Below are positions 52,844 through 60,339 of a stretch of 64,000 bases of DNA, in pieces. The notes beneath the pieces were generated by a model. That model saw only the letters and a program-made list of their open reading frames with translations, was not told the origin of the DNA and did not search any database. This DNA is from Planctomycetota bacterium. Lineage in GTDB: Bacteria > Planctomycetota > Phycisphaerae > Sedimentisphaerales > Anaerohalosphaeraceae. Position 1 is the first letter of the stretch; each line of letters opens with the position of its first letter. A program made the position numbers and the translations under genes. The stretch is taken from positions 124,001-188,000 of the forward strand of contig JAKPDO010000017.1 in assembly GCA_029552545.1 (NCBI GenBank), in the 5' to 3' direction.

Positions 52844-53647
52844 CTAATCTCCCTGAATTTTCACATCCGGTGCAGGGGACGGAGTCGGAGTGGATAACTG
52901 CTGGATTCGTTCCATTGCATATTCGGTATTGTTCACATACATCGATTCCTTCTCCACGGCCAGTTTATACAGGGCCAGGGCATCGGCCCGCATCCGAAGC
53001 CGGCGGTCCAGCACATAGGCCGCACGGAATCGAGCCGGATAGCGTGTATCCGGATTCCACTGGAATGTCCGCTGATAAAGCACAGCCGCCAGCTCATAAT
53101 TCTTCAGATATTCGTAAATCCGGGCCGCCCGATAGGCCGCATCATCAATCTTGTCGCTGGTCGGATACTCTGTTATCAGCTGGTTAAAGAGCTGCAGGGC
53201 CTGCCGCAGAATCGCCTCATTGGCCACAATAATCAGACCGCCGGAGCGATGATACAAACTCATTCCCTGTTCATACAGCTTATCCGCTTCAGGAATGGAT
53301 TCCGAGGCCGACAGATTTTCCGGCAGCCATTCGCCCGGCATCAGATAACTGTAGCGGACCGCCTGGTCGAAGGTCTTCAGTTCGGTGCGTGCCCAGCGAA
53401 GCTTGGTGGCATTGCCGGTCGATTCATAGTAAGCAATCAAATCCAGCAGCGACTTTTTGTATCCTTCTCGAGCGGCCGCTAACTGTTCCACATAATCCAC
53501 CTCCCGGGCATCCGGCACCAGAATCCCCTTCTGAATTCGTGCCAGCTCGCTGTCCGTCAGATGTGCATCTGTTACACGCGGGTTGCTGCAGCCGCCCATC
53601 AGAACAGCTGCTGCCATTGCAAATGCCGCCCACACCATCGTTTTCAT
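52844..53647 (-). CDS. TPR-like lipoprotein
   Basis: A 267-residue lipoprotein with a lipobox at LMGGC (Cys20). Residues about 60-240 are amphipathic helices in the tetratricopeptide pattern: EADKLYEQGMSLYHRSGGLI, ALQLFNQLITEYPTSDKIDD, AAYRAARIYEYLKNYELAAV and LYQRTFQWNPDTRYPARFRA. This resembles BamD/YfiO-like or other outer-membrane TPR lipoproteins but is too short and different to name. It probably acts as a protein-interaction scaffold in the envelope. It is flanked by terminators or gaps, so it is likely a single-gene unit. Confidence 0.8.
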   Translation of the reverse strand: MKTMVWAAFAMAAAVLMGGCSNPRVTDAHLTDSELARIQKGILVPDAREVDYVEQLAAAREGYKKSLLDLIAYYESTGNATKLRWARTELKTFDQAVRYSYLMPGEWLPENLSASESIPEADKLYEQGMSLYHRSGGLIIVANEAILRQALQLFNQLITEYPTSDKIDDAAYRAARIYEYLKNYELAAVLYQRTFQWNPDTRYPARFRAAYVLDRRLRMRADALALYKLAVEKESMYVNNTEYAMERIQQLSTPTPSPAPDVKIQGD

Positions 53648-53754
53648 AGTTGTTCCTTTCGAACCTATTTCGCCGTTTTTATTTCTTTTCTTACCATACC
53701 ACGTTCGAACCGATTGTCAAGAAAATCAAACCTTCCTCCCCGTTGCGTCCTCCT

Positions 53755-54516
53755 TTACCATTGGGCCTCGATGTAAGGACCTATCGGCCCTTCGGGTTTG
53801 GGTTTGGGTCGGGAATTAATAATGGCCTCGGCAAGCGGCAAATCACTTTTGCGGGTAATCTTCAAATTCGTAAAGTCCGTTTCGACAATGTGGACTTTAT
53901 GGCCGAGGGCCTCGACCAGTTGAGCATCGTCCGTAATCTTTATTTTGCCCAGATTGCCTATTTTCGCATAGGCCTCTCGAAGGAGTTTGGCATCAAATAC
54001 CTGCGGTGTCTGGGCCTCATAGAGGTTTTCCCGGTCCACTGTCTCCAAAACGATGCCTTTTTGAACCCGTTTCAGGGTTCCGTTGACCGGACAGGCAAGG
54101 ATAGCCGCTCCTGTCTGGGCGGCCTTCTGGAAAACAGCATCCACCCAGTCGGCCGTCAGACAGCAACGGACGGCATCATGGACGGCAATCAGGTCAATAT
54201 CCGGACGAATTTTTTCCAGAGCCCTGGCGACCGTCTCAAAACGCTCCGCACCGCCGAAGCAAAGCTTCACCCCGTTAAAAGCGAGGGTAGAGCCCCATTT
54301 GACCGTCACCAGTTCTTCATCTTCCTTCGAAATGGCCATAAGAATCTGTTTGACTTCATCGCGATTGGCGAAAAAATCGATGCTGCGCAGAAACGCCGCC
54401 CGCCCCGCCACTTCCACAAAGGGCTTCTTTCGGTCGCCCCCAAAACGGGCACTGGCTCCGGCCGCACAGACAATCACAGCAACTGTTTTCCCCAAAGGTT
54501 TCTTCTCCGCATCCAT
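53755..54516 (-). CDS. ispD: 2-C-methyl-D-erythritol 4-phosphate cytidylyltransferase
   Basis: IspD attaches CMP to methylerythritol phosphate in the MEP pathway. The 253-residue protein has the Gly-rich loop VCAAGASARFGGDRKKPFVE, IAVHDAVRCCLTADWVD, ACPVNGTLKRV and EAQTPQVFDAKLLREAY. The loop sequence differs slightly from the canonical AAGxGxRMG, but the following lysines are present. It sits 27 bases after cobO. ispF is separate, at 40.1 kb. Confidence 0.93.
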   Translation of the reverse strand: MDAEKKPLGKTVAVIVCAAGASARFGGDRKKPFVEVAGRAAFLRSIDFFANRDEVKQILMAISKEDEELVTVKWGSTLAFNGVKLCFGGAERFETVARALEKIRPDIDLIAVHDAVRCCLTADWVDAVFQKAAQTGAAILACPVNGTLKRVQKGIVLETVDRENLYEAQTPQVFDAKLLREAYAKIGNLGKIKITDDAQLVEALGHKVHIVETDFTNLKITRKSDLPLAEAIINSRPKPKPEGPIGPYIEAQW

Positions 54517-54543
54517 CGGGCTGCTTCCCCTTGCTTTCTTTGC

Positions 54544-55083
54544 TTAATATTCAATTCCTCTTCGGGCACTGATGCCTTTCTCAAACGGATGCTTGACGGA
54601 TTTCATCTCCGTCACCAGGTCCGCCATATCCATCAGTTCCTGTGTGGCACCTCGTCCGGTCAAAACCAGTTCGACACAGGGGTCCCGATTGGCCAACAGC
54701 TGACGGATATCATCCATCGAAGCCAGTCCTTTGGACAGACAAAAAACAATCTCGTCCAAAACAATCAAATCATAATACCGCTCATGAGCAGCCGTCTGAA
54801 TTTTCTTCAGGGCTTTGCCGACGGCCGTCCGGATTCGTTCAATGGCTTTCTGGTCCCCCATCGACTCAAACATATCCCAGGGTTCATCCAGCGACAGCAG
54901 CGTGATATTCCCGATATTTTGAAGACCGGTTCGTTCACCAAGATTCAGGGAAGAGGGCTTGAGGAATTGGTAAATCAGAACTCGTCCGCCGTGGCCCGCC
55001 GTCCGCAAGGCCAGACCGAGGGCGGCGGTCGTTTTGCCCTTCCCATCACCGGTGTAAATCTGCACAAGTCCTTTCTCGAGCAT
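54544..55083 (-). CDS. cobO: Cob(I)yrinic acid a,c-diamide adenosyltransferase
   Basis: CobO/BtuR adds the adenosyl group to cobalt in coenzyme B12 synthesis or salvage. The 179-residue protein has the P-loop YTGDGKGKTTAALGLALRTA, YQFLKPSSLNLGERTGL, YYDLIVLDEIVFCLSKGLAS and LVLTGRGATQELMDMADLVT. These match the CobA/CobO family. ATG 55083 is preferred over an upstream TTG. No other B12 gene is nearby, so salvage is a possible use. It lies just past a terminator of the PilZ gene. Confidence 0.93.
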   Translation of the reverse strand: MLEKGLVQIYTGDGKGKTTAALGLALRTAGHGGRVLIYQFLKPSSLNLGERTGLQNIGNITLLSLDEPWDMFESMGDQKAIERIRTAVGKALKKIQTAAHERYYDLIVLDEIVFCLSKGLASMDDIRQLLANRDPCVELVLTGRGATQELMDMADLVTEMKSVKHPFEKGISARRGIEY

Positions 55084-55121
55084 AGGGGTCAATCATAGGT
55101 CTGACAGGGCGAGAAGAAAAG

Positions 55122-55154
55122 AAAAAAAACGCCTGTCGGTTGCTGACAGGCGTT
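55122..55154 (-). terminator. Intrinsic terminator of the PilZ gene
   Basis: On the minus strand, AACGCCTGTC pairs with GACAGGCGTT around AGCAACC or similar, followed by eight T. It is 38 bases past the stop at 55193. Confidence 0.92.
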
Positions 55155-55192
55155 CGAAATCTCCGGAAAAATATGCTGGTATTGTTCAGCCG

Positions 55193-55558
55193 TTAAACCA
55201 CCATAAATTGTTCAACGGGCTGGCTTTCGGCAGGCTTAAACGGAAGGGGCTCCGAAAACTGGACAGCCACTCTCCGCAAATAAGGTCCTAATTGATCCAC
55301 ACGGCAGATTCGGCCGTCTCGTATAAAATTCGCCAGCCCAAATGTTTCATCCTCCCCAAACTGGGGAATGCTGAAGCGGGCCGTGATATGCTCACCCGGA
55401 CTGGGGCAGCGGTCGGAATAACAGGAAAAGGCCGCTCCGCTGCTGGAAATGTCAATCATTTGGCCCTGGGTAAGAATGTCATCATAATCTTCTGCAAACC
55501 AAACCGGCCAGCTGTAGCGTAACCGTTTTTCAGCCCTTCGTTCCACCATCGATTCCAT
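55193..55558 (-). CDS. PilZ-domain protein (c-di-GMP receptor candidate)
   Basis: A 121-residue single-domain protein. The PilZ c-di-GMP motifs are present: RxxxR as Arg8-Ala-Glu-Lys-Arg12 and DxSxxG as Asp36-Ile-Ser-Ser-Ser-Gly41. A beta-barrel follows (HITARFSIPQFGED, RVAVQFSEPLPF). It should bind cyclic di-GMP and pass the signal to a partner. ATG 55558 has GGAGG five bases ahead; an ATG three codons later is an alternative. It is monocistronic, flanked by its own terminator and a 262-base AT-rich gap in which I see no gene. Confidence 0.88.
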   Translation of the reverse strand: MESMVERRAEKRLRYSWPVWFAEDYDDILTQGQMIDISSSGAAFSCYSDRCPSPGEHITARFSIPQFGEDETFGLANFIRDGRICRVDQLGPYLRRVAVQFSEPLPFKPAESQPVEQFMVV

Positions 55559-55820
55559 AAAAACCTCCAATCATTCTGCCGTTTCTTGTTGTCGTTTTTG
55601 TTAATGAGTGTTTCGGGGAAAACGAATGGGCTGGTTAATGGAAGAAATGTCCCTATAGAATTTGGGAAATATAGAAAAAGAAAAAATTTGCAGAGTTTTT
55701 AGAAAGTTTTCAGAATTGCGTGGGTGATTTCCAAGTTTTTATCCGGAACTAAACTTTCCGGAAGTGTTTTGTTCAGATTCCAAAAAATTTTTCCAACTTC
55801 GTTTTGTGGTCTGATAACTG

Positions 55821-57185
55821 CTATTTTTGAAGGTTCAGGACCGCCTGACGGAAAACGTTCCCTCTCTCTTGATAGTTTTTGAACATATCATAGCTGGCAC
55901 AGGCAGGGCTCATCAGAACCACATCTCCTTTTTGTGCCATTTTAGAACACAAAAGCACTGCTTCTTCCATTGATGCGGCTTTTTGAACAATTGTCATGGA
56001 AGGACCTGCCGCCTTGACCGCATCAAGGATTTTGTCGGCGGTCTGTCCGATGAGAACGACGGCCCTGCAGCGATTTGCAATGCATCGGCCGAGCTCTTCG
56101 AAACCGATATGCTTATCATAACCGCCCGCGATTAAAATCTTGGGCTCTTCGATGCCGTTCAGGGCGGCCATCGTGCTGACCGGTGTCGTCGCCTTCGAAT
56201 CATTGTACCAGCGGACACCGCCAATTTCGGCCACAAACTGCATCCGGTGTTCAAGACCCTGAAAAGACGAAACCGCCTCCCGCAGTTTTTTCTGATCCGC
56301 CCCGAAAACATCCGCAATCGTCAAAGCCGCCGCGAGGTTCTGAAGATTCACCCGCCCGGGCAGGCGGAAAACGCGGCGGTATTCCTCACAAATATCCTCT
56401 GCCTTAAACAGCAAACAGCGGCGAAAATCCTGCTTCGAATACTCCTCAAACCATTGAAGGCCAGTTTGGTCTTCTGCATTAAAAACAGAAACAGGCGAAA
56501 AGTCCGGATTGGGCCGCTGTTTTTCAAACAGGATTCTTTTGGCCGCAGCGTATGCCTCAAAGGTACCGTGACGGTCGAGGTGGTTGGGGCTCAAGTTTGT
56601 CAAAAGAGCAACATCAGCCCCCCGCTTACATTGGGACAACTGTTCGATTTGGAAACTGCTGATTTCCAGAACGACAATATCTTTTTCCGTCAGGTCTTTC
56701 AGAAGCCCCAAAAGCGGATGATTGCCGATATTGCCGCTTAAGTAAACATTTCCATAAGCCCAGGCATCCGAAGCAGATGCGGCTTCGAGGAGGTGGGCCG
56801 TTAAGGCGGTGGTAGTGCTTTTGCCGTTGGAGCCGGTGATGGCGGCAATCCGGGCGGGACACCGTTCGAAAAACAACTCCACCTGCGAGGTGATGACGGC
56901 CCCGGCCCGGCGGGCAATCTGAAGGAAAGGATTCTCCGGCGGCACGGCGGGGTTGACAATCACCACGTCGGCCGTGCGGAAGTTCTCTTCCAAGTGGCCG
57001 CCCAGATGCCAGGCAATCGGAAGCGAACGGAGGGAATCGATGGTTTCGCGAAGTTTGGCCTCATCGGCCAGATCGGTTACGATGACATGCCCCCCCTGCT
57101 CGCAGGCAAAACGGACGCTGTCCTGTCCGCCGCCGAACGAACCTAACCCCATTACAACAATCCGTTTATCCTTCAATTCGATCAC
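55821..57185 (-). CDS. murD: UDP-N-acetylmuramoyl-L-alanine--D-glutamate ligase
   Basis: MurD adds D-glutamate to UDP-MurNAc-L-Ala in peptidoglycan synthesis. The 454-residue protein has IVVMGLGSFGGGQDSVRFA, AITGSNGKSTTTALTAHLLE (ATP P-loop), NLSPNHLDRHGTFEAYAAAK, VRWYNDSKATTPVSTMAAL and VLMSPACASYDMFKNYQERG. The start is GTG with AGGAAG six bases ahead; upstream TTG is not used. The gene supports a peptidoglycan cell wall. It stands alone, without a mur cluster. Confidence 0.95.
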   Translation of the reverse strand: MIELKDKRIVVMGLGSFGGGQDSVRFACEQGGHVIVTDLADEAKLRETIDSLRSLPIAWHLGGHLEENFRTADVVIVNPAVPPENPFLQIARRAGAVITSQVELFFERCPARIAAITGSNGKSTTTALTAHLLEAASASDAWAYGNVYLSGNIGNHPLLGLLKDLTEKDIVVLEISSFQIEQLSQCKRGADVALLTNLSPNHLDRHGTFEAYAAAKRILFEKQRPNPDFSPVSVFNAEDQTGLQWFEEYSKQDFRRCLLFKAEDICEEYRRVFRLPGRVNLQNLAAALTIADVFGADQKKLREAVSSFQGLEHRMQFVAEIGGVRWYNDSKATTPVSTMAALNGIEEPKILIAGGYDKHIGFEELGRCIANRCRAVVLIGQTADKILDAVKAAGPSMTIVQKAASMEEAVLLCSKMAQKGDVVLMSPACASYDMFKNYQERGNVFRQAVLNLQK

Positions 57186-57333
57186 GAAAAACTTCCTTTC
57201 TTTCAAAAACGGGCCTTAAAGATACCATCGGACAAAGCGGGTTGAAAATGAAAAAATGGGGCTTGAAGAAAAGCCGCCTTCAAGAGACAATGCCGCAAGA
57301 TGTTTTGCCAGCAAGAGTAAGAGGAAACCAGAA

Positions 57334-57813
57334 ATGCGAGTGAAACCGAGAACCGATGAGTTTCCGGCGCCGGAAGTGAAAACCTTTCCGGACTGCACCA
57401 AAATCCAAACCCATACCATCACCATCGTTCCGCGCTACAGCGAGACGGACCAGTCAGGGGTCATTCATCATACGGTCTATCCGGTGTGGTTTGAGATGGG
57501 ACGGACGGAGCTGCTGCGTGCAAACGGGCTGGCCTACAGCGATTTGGAGAAGAACGGGATTTATTTCGTCGTGGCGGAATTGAGCGTAAAGTACCGCCGG
57601 CCCGCATTTTATGACGAGAAACTGGACTTGGTTACCACGTGCACGCGGATTACCAGCGCCCGGGTGGAGCACAGCTATCGGCTGATTCGGCAAAGCACAG
57701 GGGTCCTGCTGGCCGAGGGCACCAGCATCCTGGCGTGTGTGGACAAGGACGGAAAACCTCGCCGGATGCCAGCATTTATGTATCCGGAAGAAGAGCCCGA
57801 AGAAAAATCTTAA
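57334..57813 (+). CDS. YbgC/FadM-family acyl-CoA thioesterase
   Basis: A 159-residue hotdog-fold protein. The core motif RYSETDQSGVIHHTVYPVWF carries the catalytic Asp of 4-hydroxybenzoyl-CoA-type thioesterases, and Glu follows in MGRTEL. The body then shows FVVAELSVKYRRPAFYDEKL and LIRQSTGVLLAEGTSILACV. ATG 57334 follows AGAGGAAACC; upstream ATGs in frame are weak. Substrate is not determined by sequence. It lies divergent from murD and is followed by a perfect A/T palindrome and the orphan unit. Confidence 0.88.
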   Translation: MRVKPRTDEFPAPEVKTFPDCTKIQTHTITIVPRYSETDQSGVIHHTVYPVWFEMGRTELLRANGLAYSDLEKNGIYFVVAELSVKYRRPAFYDEKLDLVTTCTRITSARVEHSYRLIRQSTGVLLAEGTSILACVDKDGKPRRMPAFMYPEEEPEEKS

Positions 57814-57827
57814 AAAATTTTTTAAGA
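57808..57827. repeat. Perfect 20-base A/T palindrome at the thioesterase stop
   Basis: TCTTAAAAAATTTTTTAAGA, including the TAA stop codon. It could act as a weak bidirectional terminator, but it has no GC stem. Confidence 0.6.
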
Positions 57828-57855
57828 AAACAAACGAAAAGTCTTATAAAAAGTC

Positions 57856-57881
57856 AAATATTGACACGCTGGCCAATATTT
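57856..57881. promoter_or_regulatory. Inverted repeat upstream of the orphan promoter
   Basis: Eight-base arms AAATATTG and CAATATTT separated by ten bases, ending 43 bases ahead of the -35 box. The size fits a dimeric regulator site; the regulator is unknown. Confidence 0.45.
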
Positions 57882-57924
57882 TAAGCAAATAAGCCGATTT
57901 TCTTAATTTCATCTTAATCTTTTC

Positions 57925-57953
57925 TTGAAAACCAACCCGCATTCTGCTATACT
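57925..57953 (+). promoter_or_regulatory. Strong promoter of the orphan unit
   Basis: TTGAAA (57925-57930), a 17-base spacer and TATACT (57948-57953) with TG at the extended -10 position. Predicted start near 57960. Confidence 0.7.
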
Positions 57954-57991
57954 CACGCTTGTATAACAAGTCAGGAACTGGGGGAAAACAG

Positions 57992-58093
57992 ATGACCACG
58001 TGCGAAAGAAAAGTTGAGCTGGTTTTGGCGGTTGAGGGGGGACGCGGGCCGCCGGTATCACAATGGAACCGTTCGTTTCGGCCAGGCAGTTGA
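57992..58093 (+). CDS. Micro-ORF 1 (33 aa), unknown
   Basis: ATG with GGGGGA about six bases ahead. Encodes a 33-residue peptide starting MTTCERKVELVLAVE and containing GGRGPP. It lies about 30 bases after the predicted transcription start. Short length makes the call weak; the support is its ribosome site and the GRGPP motif shared with micro-ORF 3, where Arg and third-Gly codons differ but the residues do not. Confidence 0.35.
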   Translation: MTTCERKVELVLAVEGGRGPPVSQWNRSFRPGS

Positions 58094-58124
58094 ATCGTTA
58101 TAAACTTCCATTTCTTCGATAGAT

Positions 58125-58244
58125 ATGACAAAAACTTGCACTCATTCCGGACCGTTTCAGAGCACATCGCCTCTTCCGCTGCCTGCCCTTTCCGGCCGCG
58201 ATCCGCCGCTTCCAAAACCAGCACGTCGGTTTTCCGGGGTTTGA
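58125..58244 (+). CDS. Micro-ORF 2 (39 aa), unknown
   Basis: A 39-residue frame starting MTKTCTHSGPFQ and containing SGRDPP near residue 23. The ribosome site is weak (CGATAGAT). It is included only because it repeats the GR(G/D)PP motif in the same unit. Confidence 0.25.
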   Translation: MTKTCTHSGPFQSTSPLPLPALSGRDPPLPKPARRFSGV

Positions 58245-58331
58245 TTTGGAGGCGGCGGACTTATTTTGTATGCTTTTTATAGACGAGGAAACGAGGCAAA
58301 CAACAGGAAACTTCAATAAGGATGGGATGGT

Positions 58332-58421
58332 ATGCCGACGAGGGAAGAAGACATCATTGACCCGAACCCGCACACGGGAGAATCGGAGGCGAAGGGACGA
58401 GGCCCGCCGGAAGATAAATGA
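58332..58421 (+). CDS. Micro-ORF 3 (29 aa), unknown
   Basis: A 29-residue frame (MPTREEDIIDPNPHTG at the start) with KGRGPP near its end. AAGGA lies about nine bases ahead. An overlapping 58-codon frame from 58270 is very Arg/Lys-rich at its end and looks like a wrong-frame reading. The unit terminates about 80 bases later. Confidence 0.35.
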   Translation: MPTREEDIIDPNPHTGESEAKGRGPPEDK

Positions 58422-58502
58422 GAAAAGGGATTTGAAGAAACGTTAAGAACTTTCCTAAAAAACCCGCCGCAAATCCCACAAAAAAGTCGCGATAAAAAAC
58501 AG

Positions 58503-58547
58503 AAAGCAGACCTCAACCTCAAAAGGTGTTCTGCTTTTTTTGTTTTT
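58503..58547 (+). terminator. Intrinsic terminator of the orphan unit
   Basis: AAAGCAGA pairs with TCTGCTTT, with an inner ACCT/AGGT stem around CAAA, followed by a T-rich tract on the plus strand. Confidence 0.82.
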
Positions 58548-58721
58548 GTAAAAAATTTTGCGGATGACAAAAAAAAGAAGAGTCAGAATAGAAAGATGCA
58601 AGCACTCTTTTGGTCTTGGGGCTTGCCCCCGGGGGGAGGAGACAAAGTGAAAAGGCAAAAGAAATATAGAAGCCGAGAAACAGCTTTATCGGGTCCATCT
58701 GCAAGGAGAAGCCTGTCAGGT

Positions 58722-59027
58722 TCAGACCCTGTGCATCATCTTGAAGATATTCTCGTGCTGAAGGGTGATGGTCAGGTCCATCTGGCGGGCGATTTTGTTC
58801 AGCTGGGCCTGGAGTTTTTCCAGCTCGATGGTTGCCTCCGTAATGTCGATGGCCATCGTCATCACAAAGTAATCCTCCATAATCCGCTGGCTGACATCAA
58901 TGATGTTGATATTGGCCTTAGCCATCGTATTGGCAATCCGGGCAATAATCCCGACCTTGTCTTTGCCGGTGACGGTGACGATGCAGATTTGTGAAACCTT
59001 CTTTTTTTCACTCTTTCGAGAAACCAT
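58722..59027 (-). CDS. ACT-domain protein (UPF0237-like)
   Basis: A 101-residue single ACT domain. The pattern ICIVTVTGKDKVGIIARIAN followed by NINIIDVSQRIMEDYFVMTM is the UPF0237 family, whose structure is a ligand-binding ACT fold. It is probably a small-molecule sensor, perhaps for amino acids, though its ligand is unknown. It sits divergent from the DAHP synthase gene, 160 bases away. Start ATG has AAGGG ahead. Confidence 0.88.
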   Translation of the reverse strand: MVSRKSEKKKVSQICIVTVTGKDKVGIIARIANTMAKANINIIDVSQRIMEDYFVMTMAIDITEATIELEKLQAQLNKIARQMDLTITLQHENIFKMMHRV

Positions 59028-59128
59028 ATCTTAAACCCTTATCAATTCCTGCTTTGTTCGGTCTATTATAGTCAGTTTTGCCCGGACTGCCAGAAAAATG
59101 CCTTTTCGCAACCGGCGGAAGCGGGCTC

Positions 59129-59157
59129 TTGCCCTTTCTGCAGATTTGTGTTATACT
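59129..59157 (+). promoter_or_regulatory. Promoter of the DAHP synthase gene
   Basis: TTGCCC (59129-59134), a 17-base spacer and TATACT (59152-59157). Start near 59164 leaves a leader of about 23 bases before ATG 59187. Confidence 0.65.
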
Positions 59158-59186
59158 TTTTTCTTTTAAGAGAAACAGTCGGACCT

Positions 59187-60224
59187 ATGGAACATACGGA
59201 TAATCTCAATATACGGTGTTTTAAGCCGCTGATTACCCCCGGTCAGCTCAAAGAGGAAATCCCTCAGACAGAAGCCCAGGCCCATGTGGTCGCGGCGTCC
59301 CGTCGGGCCGTGGAGGCGATTTTGACACGCCGGGACCGGCGGCGGATTGTCATTACGGGGCCGTGCAGTCTGCACGACGTGGAGGCCTCGCTGGAGTATG
59401 CCCGCCGCCTTCGCCGGCTTCAGGACGAGGTGGCCGACAAACTGCTGCTGATTATGCGGACCTACTTTGAAAAACCGCGCACGACACTGGGCTGGAAGGG
59501 GATGCTGTACGACCCGCACCTGGACGGCTCGTATGATATTGAAAACGGCATCCGCCAGTCTCGACGGATTTTGTCGGAGATAACCTCGATGGGGCTTCCG
59601 GCGGCTACGGAATTTCTGGACCCGATTGTACCGCAATATCTGGCCGAGTTCATCACCTGGGCGGCCATCGGAGCCCGCACATCGGAATCGCAGATTCATC
59701 GGCAAATGGCCAGCGGTTTGTCAATGCCGATCGGCTTCAAGAATGCCACAGACGGCAATCTGGAGATAGCAATGGATGCGATTCGTGCGGCGATGAGCGC
59801 CCATTCCTTCCTCGGAATTGACCGCAACGGGCAGGTGATTATCGCGGAAACGCGCGGGAACAAATACGGGCACCTTGTGATGCGGGGCGGCTCGAGCGGG
59901 CCGAATTACACGAGTGAATATGTCGCCTTTGCGGAGGTACTGCTTAAGAAGGCCCAGATTCCAAACGGCATTATTATCGACTGCAGCCATGCCAACTCGC
60001 ACAAAAACCACAAACGCCAGCGGGAAGCCCTGTTTGATATTGCCGACCAGATTCGCACGGGCAACAAGAGCATCGCAGGCATTATGCTCGAAAGCTTCCT
60101 AAAAGAAGGCAAGCAGAGCATCGGGGCGCCCGGCGGTCTGAAATTCGGCGTTTCCCTTACAGACAGCTGCATCGGTTGGGAAGAAACCGAAGAACTAATA
60201 AAATTTTTCGCCGAAGCGGTCTAA
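59187..60224 (+). CDS. aroG: 3-deoxy-7-phosphoheptulonate (DAHP) synthase, class I
   Basis: DAHP synthase joins PEP and erythrose 4-phosphate at the entry of the shikimate pathway. The 345-residue protein is of the AroFGH type: RIVITGPCSLHDVEASLEYA, MRTYFEKPRTTLGWKGMLYD, GARTSESQIHRQMASGLSMP, GFKNATDGN, MRGGSSGPNY and IIDCSHANSHKNHKRQ. These are the metal and PEP-binding motifs. Which amino acid feeds back on it cannot be told. The frame extends 13 codons upstream, but ATG 59187 matches the family. Confidence 0.95.
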   Translation: MEHTDNLNIRCFKPLITPGQLKEEIPQTEAQAHVVAASRRAVEAILTRRDRRRIVITGPCSLHDVEASLEYARRLRRLQDEVADKLLLIMRTYFEKPRTTLGWKGMLYDPHLDGSYDIENGIRQSRRILSEITSMGLPAATEFLDPIVPQYLAEFITWAAIGARTSESQIHRQMASGLSMPIGFKNATDGNLEIAMDAIRAAMSAHSFLGIDRNGQVIIAETRGNKYGHLVMRGGSSGPNYTSEYVAFAEVLLKKAQIPNGIIIDCSHANSHKNHKRQREALFDIADQIRTGNKSIAGIMLESFLKEGKQSIGAPGGLKFGVSLTDSCIGWEETEELIKFFAEAV

Positions 60225-60279
60225 GTTCTTCTAACCCCAACTCCGCCAGACACTTACACAGCAAACATCTTTCTGATTA

Positions 60280-60332
60280 TTTTCGAAAATTTTCGAAAAA
60301 TGCTTGACATTTTCGTTAATTTTCGATATTTT
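60280..60332 (+). promoter_or_regulatory. Promoter with four TTTTCG sites in 10-bp register
   Basis: TTTTCG occurs at 60280, 60290, 60310 and 60320, all in one helical phase with one turn skipped. The first two are each part of a TTTTCGAAAA palindrome. A promoter TTGACA (60304), 17-base spacer and TATTTT (60327-60332) lies within the array. Transcription would start near 60339-60340, at the A of the LacI gene start codon. Probable autoregulatory operator. Confidence 0.65.
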
Positions 60333-60339
60333 ACCCATT

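Larger units (their letters stand above)
57814..58721 (+). other. 908-base region without a normal gene, holding an orphan transcription unit
   Basis: The gap between the thioesterase and ACT-domain genes contains, in order: an inverted repeat AAATATTG-N10-CAATATTT (57856-57881), a strong sigma70 promoter (57925-57953), three micro-ORFs and an intrinsic terminator near 58503-58547. No tRNA, tmRNA, RNase P or SRP signature was found. The unit may be coding, non-coding or both. Confidence 0.6.

Noticed and set aside
58246..58446. 66-codon frame in the orphan unit
   Set aside because: Starts at TTG without a ribosome site and ends in an Arg/Lys run typical of a wrong-frame reading of GA-rich DNA.
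57960..58540. Orphan transcript as tmRNA, RNase P RNA or SRP RNA
   Set aside because: None of the conserved core motifs of these RNAs is present on this strand.
58596..58994. 132-codon plus-strand frame opposite the ACT-domain gene
   Set aside because: Most of it is antisense to the real ACT gene, and its unique first part has no recognisable domain.
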